A stretch of DNA of 64,000 nucleotides, from contig OZ242051.1 in the NCBI GenBank assembly GCA_965205255.1, positions 1,798,001 through 1,862,000 of the forward strand, read 5' to 3'. Below, in pieces: positions 17,558 to 27,209 of this stretch (positions within the stretch are counted from its first letter, which is position 1; every line of letters begins with the position of its first letter). A program made the translations under genes and the position numbers. Origin of the DNA: G965205255 sp965205255 (GTDB taxonomy: Bacteria; Pseudomonadota; Gammaproteobacteria; Pseudomonadales; Endozoicomonadaceae). Under the pieces are notes generated by a model. It did no database searches. It was given only the letters and a program-made list of their open reading frames with translations, and was not told the origin of the DNA.

Positions 17558-18320
17558 ATGCTCACTCAAGCCTCTAAAGGTTACCGTTTCCCAGCCTGCA
17601 TCATCGATTATTGTGTCTTCTGCTATTACAGGTTTAGCCTCAGCTACCGGGATATTGAGGAAATAATGGCTAAACGGTGCGTTAGGGCGAGCTATGAGAG
17701 CATACGAAAATAGTGTTTGAAGTTCAGTCGTAAGTATGACTCCGTTTTAACAAAACAAGAACATAAGCGCAGTGACAAGTGGCACTTGGATGAGATGAAT
17801 ATTCGCATTAATGGCACCAAGCATATCCTTTGGCGTGCTGTCGACAGTGAAGAATATGAGTTGGATATATTTATCCGGAATCGCGAAAATAAAAAGGCTG
17901 CCACTTATTTTCTTATAAGGCTTATGGGGTCAAATCCTACACCCGGAGTGTTCATTACAGACAATCTAGGCAGTTATAATCAGCCTATCAAAACCCGTTG
18001 CATAAAGACGGATCACCGGCGACATAAAGGGCTTAATAATCGGGTAGAGAACACATCAGCCTACTCGGAGACGAGAGAACTGACTGATTAAGATGAAGAG
18101 AATCTCCACCGCCCAGCGAATACTGAAGTTATCGGGCATTATGCGTAACTTTTTCTCGGTGGATGTAGGTCGATATACGCATCCCTCAGTACAAAGAAGA
18201 AAAGTCCAAAAGTCATGCTTTCGCTATCTGAGAGCAAGCTTCAAAGCAGGTGCTTTGCATCTGGAAAAAGCAGGATACGACTTTATGCTGTATAGAGAGG
18301 ATAAGTTGATGGTGCCATAA
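17558..18320 (+). pseudogene. IS6-family transposase pseudogene
   Basis: The start MLTQASKGYRFPACIIDYCV and LSYRDIEEIMAKRCV are a standard IS6 N-terminus, then a stop interrupts after ESIRK. The DDE domain resumes in another frame (DKWHLDEMNIRINGTKHILW then WRAVDSEEYELDIFIRNREN, with FITDNLGSY for the second Asp) and ends with HRRHKGLNNRVENTS. Further shifts lead to a tail like that at 10615-10710. At least two frame disruptions, so inactive. It would have been about 230-250 codons when intact. Confidence 0.85.
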
Positions 18321-18503
18321 AAAATATAGTGGCATTTGTTACGACTTACAGTAGTTTTATTGTGTGAAATTATGCGCACTCTTAGTGCGATTGCATGTAG
18401 TTTTATGGCCTATTGTATAACTGGTGTCTTACTAATCTTGGTATGGTGTTTCTTTTGCTAGTATCTGCCCCGTTATCTGTCTCGGTATCTGTCTCTGTAT
18501 TAT

Positions 18504-18514
18504 GGGGGGGGGGG
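18504..18514. repeat. Homopolymer G11
   Basis: Eleven consecutive G in a ~330-bp gene-free stretch between the IS6 pseudogene and the tRNA gene. In an AT-rich genome this is rare and slippage-prone. No gene start lies within 100 bp, so no phase-variable target is visible. Confidence 0.9.
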
Positions 18515-18653
18515 AGGACTATATATTGATAATATTTGGTTTATTTTGGCATGAAATTAATATTTACAGGAATTTAAATTGATTTTTAATATACTCAATC
18601 AGATTAAAAACCCTTTAAATCTTTGTTATATGTGCAAAATAATAATGTTTTGA

Positions 18654-18730
18654 TGGTGGGACCAGTAGGACTCGAACCTACGACCAATCGATTATGAGTC
18701 GACTGCTCTAACCAACTGAGCTATGGTCCC
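18654..18730 (-). tRNA. tRNA with CAU anticodon, probably tRNA-Ile2
   Basis: The 77-nt minus-strand sequence folds as a cloverleaf: acceptor GGGACC/GGTCCC, D-arm AGCTCAGTTGGTTAGAGC, anticodon loop CTCATAA, T-arm GTAGG TTCGAGT CCTAC and encoded CCA. The anticodon stem GAC/ATC and the variable region TTGGTCG resemble the lysidine-modified Ile2 tRNA more than elongator Met, so I favour Ile2; the base sequence cannot fully separate them. Confidence 0.93.
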
Positions 18731-18821
18731 ATAGATTAACTGAAGTGATTATACGGCTTTATTAAATAATTTCTACCCTTAAATAGAAAGTAAATAAAAA
18801 AAAACAGATAAATTTTTTTTA

Positions 18822-19202
18822 TTATTTCATCTGTACAGGAATACTGTTTGCCGTACGAATAATATTGTTGTTTTCACCAAGATAAACTAACGATGGTTTG
18901 TGATCAATCATATCTTTTGGCGTTAAATGTGTGTAAGCACAAATAATAACCCTGTCACCGACAGAAGCCTTACGCGCAGCTGCACCATTAAGTGAAATAA
19001 TACGAGAGCCTGGTTCAGCACGAATAATATACGTAGTCAGGCGTTCACCATTATCCTTATTGTAAATGTCGATTTGTTCAAACTCTTTAAGCCCTGTCAT
19101 ATTCAGCCATTCAGCATCAATAGCGCAAGAGCCTTCATAGTTCAATTCTGCATGTGTTACAGTAGCCATATGAAGTTTAGCTTTAAGCATCACATTAAAC
19201 AT
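18822..19202 (-). CDS. panD: Aspartate 1-decarboxylase precursor
   Basis: Pyruvoyl enzyme making beta-alanine for pantothenate. 126 residues, the standard length. The self-cleavage site is Gly24-Ser25 in NYEGSCAID; IISLNGAAARKASVGDRVII is the conserved core. It follows panC by about 110 bp on the same strand, so the two probably form a panCD unit. panB is not in the window. Confidence 0.96.
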   Translation of the reverse strand: MFNVMLKAKLHMATVTHAELNYEGSCAIDAEWLNMTGLKEFEQIDIYNKDNGERLTTYIIRAEPGSRIISLNGAAARKASVGDRVIICAYTHLTPKDMIDHKPSLVYLGENNNIIRTANSIPVQMK

Positions 19203-19309
19203 CTTGGATCTCTCTTTCTTTGGCTAAACATAAAGTCTTTCCGAGTATTGCTCAGCCTTACTGTTTTTTCGTTAAAATTTGGAGGGTAAGACTAACCATT
19301 TTTATACAT

Positions 19310-20161
19310 TCAGGCAAGTTGAATCTTCTCATTATCGATAAGTCTTGTTTTTCCAAGCATACAAGCGGTTAAAATAATCAAGGAGTTGTCGTTGTCTACT
19401 GAAGACTTCAGAGTATTTTGACTAACAATATTAAAATAGTCAGGCTTAAACCCAAATGAAGTAAGTTGCTGCTTTGCCTTTTCACTCAGTTCGTCAAAGT
19501 CATAGTTGCCTCTTTTAATCTCATCTGCAATTTGATGTATGACTTGCCTTAACAGCGGGGCTATCTGCATTTCTTTATCAGAAAGATATCTGTTTCGGGA
19601 GCTTAGAGCCAGACCACTTTCTGCGCGGACAATAGGAATTCCCACTACTTTGACCGGAAGCGACAAATCCCGTACCATTTTTTTTATAACACATAGCTGT
19701 TGAAAGTCTTTCTCGCCAAAAACAGCAATATCTGGAGAGGCTATATTAAAAAGTTTACAAACAACAGTAGCAATACCGGTAAAAAACACTGGACGACTTT
19801 TACCACAATGCATACCATCCAACGCATTCACCTGTATAGCGGTGTGCTCATCTTTACCTTCTGGGTACATGACCTTTGATGTAGGTGCAAAAACAGCATC
19901 TACATTTTCTGCCTGAAGCTTATAACAGTCACTTTCAAAAGTGCGGGGGTAACTGCTGAAATCTTCATTGAATCCAAATTGCATCGGATTAACATAAATA
20001 CTGACAATAACATAATCGCCAAGCTCTCTTGCCTTACGAACTAATGTCAAATGCCCTTCATGCAAATTTCCCATGGTGGGGACAAGCGCAATACGCTTGT
20101 ATTGTGTTTTGACAGATTGTACCAGTTGGCGAGTTTCTTCAATAGTAGTTGTGATATTCAT
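19310..20161 (-). CDS. panC: Pantothenate synthetase
   Basis: ATP-dependent condensation of pantoate and beta-alanine. With the ATG at 20159-20161 the product is 283 residues, the E. coli length; an ATG nine codons upstream would add a non-conserved MLFTVPDQF. Motifs: LVPTMGNLHEGHLTLV (HIGH-like), VSIYVNPMQF, FGEKDFQQL and LALSSRNRYLS (KMSKS-like). Upstream of panD. Confidence 0.95.
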   Translation of the reverse strand: MNITTTIEETRQLVQSVKTQYKRIALVPTMGNLHEGHLTLVRKARELGDYVIVSIYVNPMQFGFNEDFSSYPRTFESDCYKLQAENVDAVFAPTSKVMYPEGKDEHTAIQVNALDGMHCGKSRPVFFTGIATVVCKLFNIASPDIAVFGEKDFQQLCVIKKMVRDLSLPVKVVGIPIVRAESGLALSSRNRYLSDKEMQIAPLLRQVIHQIADEIKRGNYDFDELSEKAKQQLTSFGFKPDYFNIVSQNTLKSSVDNDNSLIILTACMLGKTRLIDNEKIQLA

Positions 20162-20417
20162 AAACTGATCCGGCACAGTAAATAACATCAGTTAACCTGC
20201 ACCTTCGCTAAGATTGTTCTAGTTTGCTCTGATCATGTCAGGAGGTAAAAAGCACTATAATATAAACCCGTAAAAGTAAAAAATCCAGTCTCTTCTAACA
20301 TGTAGTAAATCCAAAGCTTTTAGGTCTAACAATAGTGATAATATAAGCCTGCGCTACACCACCCGTTTCCTCGAAAAACTGTGTATATACCAGTTATCCA
20401 AAAATATCAGCTTCTCA

Positions 20418-21806
20418 TTAATTTTCGTGTGCTATCACAGCTGAACGGTTAAATTTTATACCAAAAACAACAAATAATGGAACAATCATGACTAGTGCGG
20501 AGATTCTGCAAACATACATAAAAGATACATCCATATCACCCTTAATATTTTTAATCCAAAGCAATAAAATGATAGAAAATACCATACCAAACCCTGTAAA
20601 CAGTTGCTGTATTATTGTTTGTATATTACATGCATCCGCCATTTTTTCAGTTGTTATCGAAATTAACATAATTGAGTTCATAGCTGTGTAAAGGATAGAA
20701 ATACTAAAGCCAAAAAAAGATAATGCTACCCAAGATAAAAAGTCATGAGAAAAATTACCTATGTTTTGCAAGACTAACAAAGAAGTCAAAGTCAGTAATA
20801 GTCCAAGCCCTACACTGTTAGCTAAACCTATTTTATAAAGTGCATTTGAAAAAAATTTTGCTATGGCCCCGAAAACAAATATTAACGTAATAAGTGCACC
20901 GGTTTTCAAAATACTAAAATAAAAATACTCTTGGAACAATAATCCGAGTATTACAGGAATGCCTGCCATTCCTATCCTAGATATAATATTTACAATTCCA
21001 CCTACCAGAAAATTAACGTCATTAAAAACAGAAAAATTCAAAATATTTACTCTGTTTCTTAACCTGTAAATCATAACATGCAGGATAATAAAAAATATGC
21101 CTGCTAAAATAAGGCAAATAGAGATGATATTGTTCTTTTCTTCTAAATATTCCACACCCAAAGAAATCATAACAAGTGACAGAGAAAGAGTTACAAAGCC
21201 TAAAAAATCAAATTTACCACTCACTTTAGTTTTTGTAGATACAAACGCCTTTTTATGTAAAAAGACATACCAAACAATCATAGCCAACAACAAGCATATG
21301 GGTATATTTAAATAAAAGGCATACTTCCATGAGATATAATGTGCAAACAGACTACCGATAACAGGTCCCATTGATACCCCAATCATTCCAGGGAAATTAG
21401 CAAAGCCAACAAGCGTAGCGGTTTCGTCCTTGTTACAGTTTTCCATTAATGAAATCATAGAGGTTGTGGATGCAAATGATATGGATAATCCTTGAAAAAA
21501 ACGAGAAACAGAAAACATTGTAATACTATCGGATAAACCACATATTAGAGAGCTGAATAAAAAAATCATTATGGAATATAAGAAAATTAATCCGTGAGAA
21601 AACCTCTTGCTTATCCATGCAACGATCGGAATAAACATGCAAGAACCGGCTATATACCATAATATAGGCCCCAGCATTTTATTCATATTAACATTAAAAT
21701 ACCTGCTAATAGTAACCATTAGGGTGGATAATAAAGATGCATCCATCATCTCTAAAAATAAAAGAGAACCTGAAATAAATAGCAATAGACAACTTCTCTT
21801 GGTCAT
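20418..21806 (-). CDS. MFS drug/metabolite exporter, DHA2-like (14 TM)
   Basis: 462 residues, very hydrophobic, about 14 predicted membrane segments. Features of the EmrB/QacA-like DHA2 group: an acidic residue in the first segment (LEMMDASLLSTLMVTI), a motif-A-like loop between segments 2 and 3 (WISKRFSHG), SRFFQGLSIS, and motif C-like GVSMGPVIGSLFAHYISWKY. The ornithine-cyclodeaminase-family gene lies 173 bp upstream on the same strand, so this transporter may export that enzyme's product; this is inference. The region is AT-rich compared with the flanking pan and recG genes. Confidence 0.82.
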   Translation of the reverse strand: MTKRSCLLLFISGSLLFLEMMDASLLSTLMVTISRYFNVNMNKMLGPILWYIAGSCMFIPIVAWISKRFSHGLIFLYSIMIFLFSSLICGLSDSITMFSVSRFFQGLSISFASTTSMISLMENCNKDETATLVGFANFPGMIGVSMGPVIGSLFAHYISWKYAFYLNIPICLLLAMIVWYVFLHKKAFVSTKTKVSGKFDFLGFVTLSLSLVMISLGVEYLEEKNNIISICLILAGIFFIILHVMIYRLRNRVNILNFSVFNDVNFLVGGIVNIISRIGMAGIPVILGLLFQEYFYFSILKTGALITLIFVFGAIAKFFSNALYKIGLANSVGLGLLLTLTSLLVLQNIGNFSHDFLSWVALSFFGFSISILYTAMNSIMLISITTEKMADACNIQTIIQQLFTGFGMVFSIILLLWIKNIKGDMDVSFMYVCRISALVMIVPLFVVFGIKFNRSAVIAHEN

Positions 21807-21979
21807 AATAAGATTAACCTAATTTAGATGTAAGTAACATTTTGAAAAACTTCAAGTCTTGTGTATAAAATAACTTTTAAGCATGAATAATCAGTAGGTA
21901 TTTGCGACCATATATATTGTCGCTGTATTTATCACTATGAGTTTGAAGTTATATTCAAGCTAGAATAATAATTTAAATA

Positions 21980-23017
21980 TTAGACGTACGATGTTAAATC
22001 AGAAAGCTGAAACTTTCTGCCTATTTTTTTTTCAAGAGCATTCTTATATACATAATATGCAAATAAGACATCATGTGTTCCAAACCCTACAGGAACAACC
22101 AATATTTTTTCTTTATCATTCTTTCTTATGCGCTTATTATTCACTATGAATGGCATTATACTTTCAATGCCTTTATCTTTAATGACACCTTTATTATAAG
22201 CATCAGTAATAGGCTGATCACCTCTTGATTTTACTGCATCCCAGCTATCAACGATTATTCTGTCCATTGAGGCAACGGTATCAACATCACAATCATATAA
22301 TCCAATATTAAAAAATGTAACCCCTTCTTTTAAGTGAGCATTTTTTATCGGTGCTTCATTTATATTAAGATTAGGTACGCATCCAATAATAAGGTCTGCA
22401 TTAGCAATTATGTCATCGGATAATGTACCTATCGCCCATAAATTACCGGAAATTCTTTTCTGCATTTCTCTAACAAATAAATTCTTGCTGTCTCCTCTTG
22501 AGTACACACCGATACTTACTTCCTTGTTTTCTTTAAAATACTGATTCATTGCGACAACATGAACTTTCATGTTTGGTCCTGCCCCTAAAAGAAGTACATT
22601 TTTTAGATTGTTTTTCAGGGTATAGCGACTTATAAGACTTGTAACCGCAGCCGTTCGATAAGCAGATATGGCATCTCCGCTAATGACTGTAAGAGGTTCT
22701 TTTGTTTCGCCATTAAATAAAACTATCATAGAGCTCATATAAGGTATGTTTTTGATTTTATTACTTTCATCCATACCAATAAGTTTAACTCCAAAAATGG
22801 GATTACCGCATTTCAGTATTGAGCAGGGCATAATATTTATTTGACCATTTGAAAAATCTGGATTTAATATGGTTTTATGTGGAAGAAATGCCTTGTTTCC
22901 AAGAACTTTAGAAAAGCTTTCTCTGACAACCTTTTCAGCAATGCTTATGCTTCCTCCACCACATGAAAGCACATCATTTTGACTCAAAAAAGTAATCGTT
23001 TGACCGGAACTAATCAC
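21980..23017 (-). CDS. Ornithine cyclodeaminase / mu-crystallin family protein
   Basis: 345 residues. The NAD-binding Rossmann motif is LLLGAGPNMKVHVVAM near residue 144; SGDAISAYRTAAVTSL upstream carries the substrate-binding Arg typical of the family, and NIGLYDCDVDTVASMD the second-domain Asp region. The start is GTG, with GAGGG upstream. Family members include ornithine cyclodeaminase, alanine dehydrogenase-like enzymes and SbnB-type enzymes making diaminopropionate precursors; sequence alone does not decide. Pairing with an exporter gene downstream recalls small siderophore or opine clusters. AT-rich base composition and position beside a long AT-rich spacer suggest acquisition by transfer. 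Confidence 0.75.
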   Translation of the reverse strand: MISSGQTITFLSQNDVLSCGGGSISIAEKVVRESFSKVLGNKAFLPHKTILNPDFSNGQINIMPCSILKCGNPIFGVKLIGMDESNKIKNIPYMSSMIVLFNGETKEPLTVISGDAISAYRTAAVTSLISRYTLKNNLKNVLLLGAGPNMKVHVVAMNQYFKENKEVSIGVYSRGDSKNLFVREMQKRISGNLWAIGTLSDDIIANADLIIGCVPNLNINEAPIKNAHLKEGVTFFNIGLYDCDVDTVASMDRIIVDSWDAVKSRGDQPITDAYNKGVIKDKGIESIMPFIVNNKRIRKNDKEKILVVPVGFGTHDVLFAYYVYKNALEKKIGRKFQLSDLTSYV

Positions 23018-23820
23018 AACAAACCCTCACATTTCAAGAAAACCATCTATTTGAATATTACAAAATTTTTAATTCCCCAGAAAAATCGCTTTTTTATGTA
23101 GAGATAGTTAGAAAAAATCAAGATGAAAGAAAACAATTACCGAATAAAAAGTATTCTTATATAAAAAGTATTTTACAGATTAAATTAAATACATGCTCTA
23201 TATAAAGACTTAAAATTTATTGTAGAATAAAAATTTAGATAATATAATTTTCATTATGTAAATAAATTTATTTCTAATCTTTGTAAAAGCATTTTGTTTA
23301 TAAAAACGATCGTTGGATTTAATTAATAAAGAGTTTCAGTGGATATTTAAGAATTATATACATATAAAAATATCAATTACCACTATAGTTGATTCAGTTA
23401 ATATTTAGGACAGAATATTAACTAGGAATTTACATAAATATATTAAAATAGATTAGATCATAAAAACTAATCTAATCTCTTTTTCTTTCTGTTTGCCTTA
23501 TATTTAAAAATAAAAAAATACACGTATAAAAATATATACGAATATTTAAATTAATTAAATCATGGTTAAAAGTTGACGACAAACTAATTCCATTCTAAAA
23601 AATTAATTTATATTTATTTAGTTTATTGTCAGCTATAAAATAAAAGCTCATCTTCGTTTATATAAAAAAAAAGGCCTTGTATCCTTGAATATTACTAAAT
23701 CATGTATAAACTTCATATGGTAATAGCATGCTGTTATATACCAATATTCTTATTCATAACAGATAAGAATTTTTTTATTTTATATCTATTTACAGTCTTA
23801 TGTTTTTTAAAGGAGTTATA
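23018..23820. other. Very AT-rich 800-bp spacer
   Basis: Almost entirely A/T with runs such as TATAAAAAGTATTTTACAG. No plausible gene on either strand. It separates the leftward cyclodeaminase gene from a rightward secreted-protein gene, so both promoters lie here; several TATAAT-like hexamers exist but none can be singled out. Confidence 0.5.
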
Positions 23821-24273
23821 ATGAAAAAAAGATTTCCATTATCTTTTTCTTTGGCGTTATTTGCTTTTAGTGCTTCATGCTTTGCTCATCCAATGGTTCC
23901 GGTAAATGCAAAAACAAATCTTGTAGTTCAAAATAATACTTCAGGACAATTAAGTATTGATGAAGGACAGGTTCACCTGAATAATATTAAAAGTGATTTT
24001 TTGTTACCAAAATTACCTGATCAAATTGATAGGTCTTATCGTGGCGTAGCTGTTCAGGCTACTCAAGGTAATGATTACTCATTCACAATTCCTGTCGATT
24101 TCCCTAATAATTCTGTTATTTGTACAATTAGGGTTAATTATAGTGCAGATACTGATAGTGTTTTTGCACAAGCATTATCAAGCAAAATCGGAAATGGACC
24201 ACAATGTAGCGCTTCTGTTGTGCGACAAGGCTCAGATAATGTTGTAGTTGTAGATTTTGAAACTACGAAATAA
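23821..24273 (+). CDS. Small secreted protein of unknown function
   Basis: 150 residues from an ATG with a good ribosome site (AAAGGAG, 6 bp). The signal peptide is MKKRFPLSFSLALFAFSASC then FA, with a likely cleavage after Phe-Ala. The mature part (VVQNNTSGQLSIDEGQ, RGVAVQATQGNDYSFTIPVD) looks beta-rich, with two Cys (in VICTIRVNY and GPQCSASV) that may form a disulphide. No family recognised. Followed by the IS1 remnant. Confidence 0.75.
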   Translation: MKKRFPLSFSLALFAFSASCFAHPMVPVNAKTNLVVQNNTSGQLSIDEGQVHLNNIKSDFLLPKLPDQIDRSYRGVAVQATQGNDYSFTIPVDFPNNSVICTIRVNYSADTDSVFAQALSSKIGNGPQCSASVVRQGSDNVVVVDFETTK

Positions 24274-24419
24274 CAGGCGTTTTATATTCGACAAAAACTT
24301 TAAACTAATTATATTCGAAATATAAGTAGTTTATAAATCAACTCATGCTTGTGCTGTCTAACGGTTTTTAACTGAAGTGGTAATATAGGCATGGGTTGTA
24401 TATCCAATTTTCAATAGCG

Positions 24420-24784
24420 CCTACAAATTGAAGTTACCCTAAAATTCATAGTACTCAATGTGAGTCTCAATCACCTTATCATGCAGCTGTGGCCGTTTTT
24501 AAAAACAAATTGTATTTTTTGTCAGGAGTTTAATGCTGATTTTCAGATTTAGGTTGCGATATTCGATAGTGCCTCCGATTTGCAGTTGCCCTAAAACTCA
24601 TACCGCTTCCCAATAGTGTGCTTTTAAGCAGGCAGACAGCGTTCATAACTCCCCCAGTTATCAGTAAACCAGTGCTTGATATGAAAACTTTCCAACTTTT
24701 TCAGCAGCCTCTTGAATGTCTTGTCTGTATGCCGACCTAAAACATACGCAATAATCTTTTCGGACAGTTTATCCAGTGCTTTTT
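24420..24784 (-). pseudogene. IS1-family transposase remnant
   Basis: The minus-strand reading ALDKLSEKIIAYVLGRHTDK then FKRLLKKLESFHIKHWFTD and NWGSYERCLP matches the middle of the IS1 InsB transposase (IIAYVFG, YTDxWxxY). A stop and frame changes follow, with decayed pieces of the IERxNLxLR and HDKVIG ends. N-terminal part absent. Dead element. Confidence 0.75.
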
Positions 24785-24831
24785 ATAATTTAACTGTAAC
24801 AGGTCGAAACTAATACAAATAAATATCTGGA

Positions 24832-26919
24832 TCAAACATTAATATAAGAATCACTCTTTGGCAACCAGCGTTTTATTAACGGTTCTATGATTTGTGGTGC
24901 CTGTTTCTGAATATGCTTGGCCACTTCATTAATGACAGGTAACAATTTCTTGTCTCGTGTAAGATCTGCTACCCTAAATTGTGTAATTCCTGTTTGTTTT
25001 GATCCCAGAACTTCACCTGGCCCACGAATTTCTAAATCTTTTTCTGCAATAATAAACCCATCAGTGGAGTTTCGAATTACCTGCAAGCGCTTTCTGCCTT
25101 GTTGCGATAAAGGGGCGCGATACATCAAAAGACAATGACTTTCTATTGATCCCCGCCCGACTCTTCCCCTTAACTGATGAAGCTGAGAAAGACCTAAACG
25201 TTCAGGGTTTTCAATAATCATTAGGCTGGCATTAGGCACGTCCACACCTACTTCAATCACTGTTGTTGCCACCAACAAATGAAGTTTACCCTCTTTAAAA
25301 GAGTCCATTACTTCATTTTTTTCCTGAGTCTTCATTCGACCATGAATCAAACCCACATTTAACTCTGATAGCATTTCTTTTAACTGATCTGCCGTGGCTT
25401 CAGCAGCCTGACACTGCAAAGTTTCGGACTCTTCTATCAACGTACATACCCAGTAAGCCTGCCTGCCTGCAATACAAGCATGCCTGACTCGATCAATCAC
25501 TGCTTCACGATGGTGATCACTGAGTACAACCGTATTCACAGGTGTTCTGCCAGGCGGTAATTCATCAATGACAGAACAGTCTAAATCTGCATACACACTC
25601 ATGGCTAATGTTCGGGGAATAGGCGTTGCAGTCATAATCAACTGATGGGCCAAAACATCTTTGCTTTCTACTACTTTATCACGCAGTGCCATACGCTGAT
25701 GCACACCAAAACGATGTTGCTCATCAATGATAATTAAACCAAGATTATGGTACTGTACATCTTTTTGAAATACTGCGTGAGTACCAATCAATAAACTCAG
25801 CTTCCCTTCTTTAAGCTCATTCAATAATAGTTTGCGTTGTTTCGCTTTGGTTTTACCGGTTAGTAGTGCAAAGTTAATGTCGAGAGATTTTAACCATTGC
25901 TCAAAGCTTTTATAATGTTGCTCTGCGAGAATTTCAGTTGGCGCCATCAAAGATACCTGAACATTATTTTCAATGGCCTGCAATGCAGCCAAAGCAGCTA
26001 CTACAGTCTTACCAGAACCTACATCACCTTGCAGCAAACGAAGCATGGGTGATGAACATTCAAGATCTCTGGCTATCTGCACAGACACGCGATGTTGCGC
26101 ATCTGTTAACCGGAAAGACAGTGATGCAATTAGCTGCTTTGTAAGACGGTTTTGCTGAGGCAGTTCAGGAGCCTCCTGACGACGTACCTGATCTCTCATC
26201 TTCTGCAAGCTTAAATGGTGGGCCAGTAATTCTTCAAAACTTAATCTTTGTTTTGCCGGATGCACTCCTTCCTCTAACTGACGGGTATCTGCTTCAGGAG
26301 GCGGATTGTGTAAGTAATGAATAGATTCCGCTAGGGGCCAGAAATTAAGTTTGCGTGCAAGTGATGAAGGAATAAGATCATCCAAACCTTCAGGGTTGTC
26401 GAGATAAGTAAGCGCCTGAGCACATAACTGTCTTAAGCGATACTGCGACATTCCTTCCGTGCTTGGATACACAGGTGTTAAGCGCTCATTTTGAACAGGT
26501 GTAGCAATATCTCTTACCAGTGTATATTCAGGATGATACATTTCCAATCCTGCTGCACCGCTACGAGGCTCTCCAAAACAACGAATGATTGCGCCCTGTT
26601 GCAGTTGATTTTTTTGCATGTTGCTGAAATGATAAAAACGCAGATAAACGAAACCTGTTTCATCCTCTAAAACGCAAAGCAAACTTCTTTTTCGCCTCTG
26701 CTCAATCCTTGCTGACGTAATAACACCCTGAACCACATAGCTTTCTCCCGGTTTCAGTGCGCAAACGTATGTAATTTGTGTTCTATCCTGATAATGTGAT
26801 GGCAAGTGAAACAACAAGTCCTGCAATGAAAAAACACCCATTTTTTGCAGTTTATCTTGGTGCGCCTTTCCTACACCCTTCAATGAAGTTACTGGAATTT
26901 CATGTAAGCATTTACCCAT
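24832..26919 (-). CDS. recG: ATP-dependent DNA helicase RecG
   Basis: Branch-migration helicase that remodels stalled forks and Holliday junctions. 695 residues (E. coli 693). N-terminal wedge/OB domain (about 1-250), Walker A GDVGSGKTVVAALAA, DEQH box IIDEQHRFGVHQR, TATPIPRTLAMSVYAD, GRVGRG motif VI and the TRG-like C-terminus are all present. Full length. Neighbours unrelated. Confidence 0.97.
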   Translation of the reverse strand: MGKCLHEIPVTSLKGVGKAHQDKLQKMGVFSLQDLLFHLPSHYQDRTQITYVCALKPGESYVVQGVITSARIEQRRKRSLLCVLEDETGFVYLRFYHFSNMQKNQLQQGAIIRCFGEPRSGAAGLEMYHPEYTLVRDIATPVQNERLTPVYPSTEGMSQYRLRQLCAQALTYLDNPEGLDDLIPSSLARKLNFWPLAESIHYLHNPPPEADTRQLEEGVHPAKQRLSFEELLAHHLSLQKMRDQVRRQEAPELPQQNRLTKQLIASLSFRLTDAQHRVSVQIARDLECSSPMLRLLQGDVGSGKTVVAALAALQAIENNVQVSLMAPTEILAEQHYKSFEQWLKSLDINFALLTGKTKAKQRKLLLNELKEGKLSLLIGTHAVFQKDVQYHNLGLIIIDEQHRFGVHQRMALRDKVVESKDVLAHQLIMTATPIPRTLAMSVYADLDCSVIDELPPGRTPVNTVVLSDHHREAVIDRVRHACIAGRQAYWVCTLIEESETLQCQAAEATADQLKEMLSELNVGLIHGRMKTQEKNEVMDSFKEGKLHLLVATTVIEVGVDVPNASLMIIENPERLGLSQLHQLRGRVGRGSIESHCLLMYRAPLSQQGRKRLQVIRNSTDGFIIAEKDLEIRGPGEVLGSKQTGITQFRVADLTRDKKLLPVINEVAKHIQKQAPQIIEPLIKRWLPKSDSYINV

Positions 26920-26989
26920 AACACTTTGTTTTAGTTTTTCCTGTTAGTTGAGCAACCCAAAATATGGCTATACGCTATTTAACTGATTA

Positions 26990-27195
26990 CTATCGTACCA
27001 AAATCTTCTTCTAACTTCTTGTCGTGCTACTATTCTCATCGTGCTACTATTCTCATCGTGCTGCTATGTGCTAAAGCTCCTCTCAACAGCTAGCTATTAC
27101 TAGTCATGTCGCCTTTAACAGCAAACCATCAAGACATGTTCATACCATCAAGACATGTTCATACCATCAAGACATGTTCATAATAGTAGCTATGA
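26990..27195 (+). repeat. Dispersed repeat family copy with internal tandem expansions
   Basis: Follows the 43020-43175 consensus from AATCTTCTTCTAACTTCTTG to ATAATAGTAGCTAT. Two internal segments are tandemly expanded: a 17-bp unit (CGTGCTACTATTCTCAT) about 2.5 times at 27023-27064, and a 19-bp unit (ACCATCAAGACATGTTCAT) three times at 27125-27181. It lies between recG and the 3' end of hemB. Confidence 0.75.
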
Positions 27196-27209
27196 AGCAG
27201 TGTTTGATA

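Noticed and set aside
18504..18514. Phase-variable promoter at G11
   Set aside because: No gene start or promoter near enough to be controlled; kept only as a repeat.
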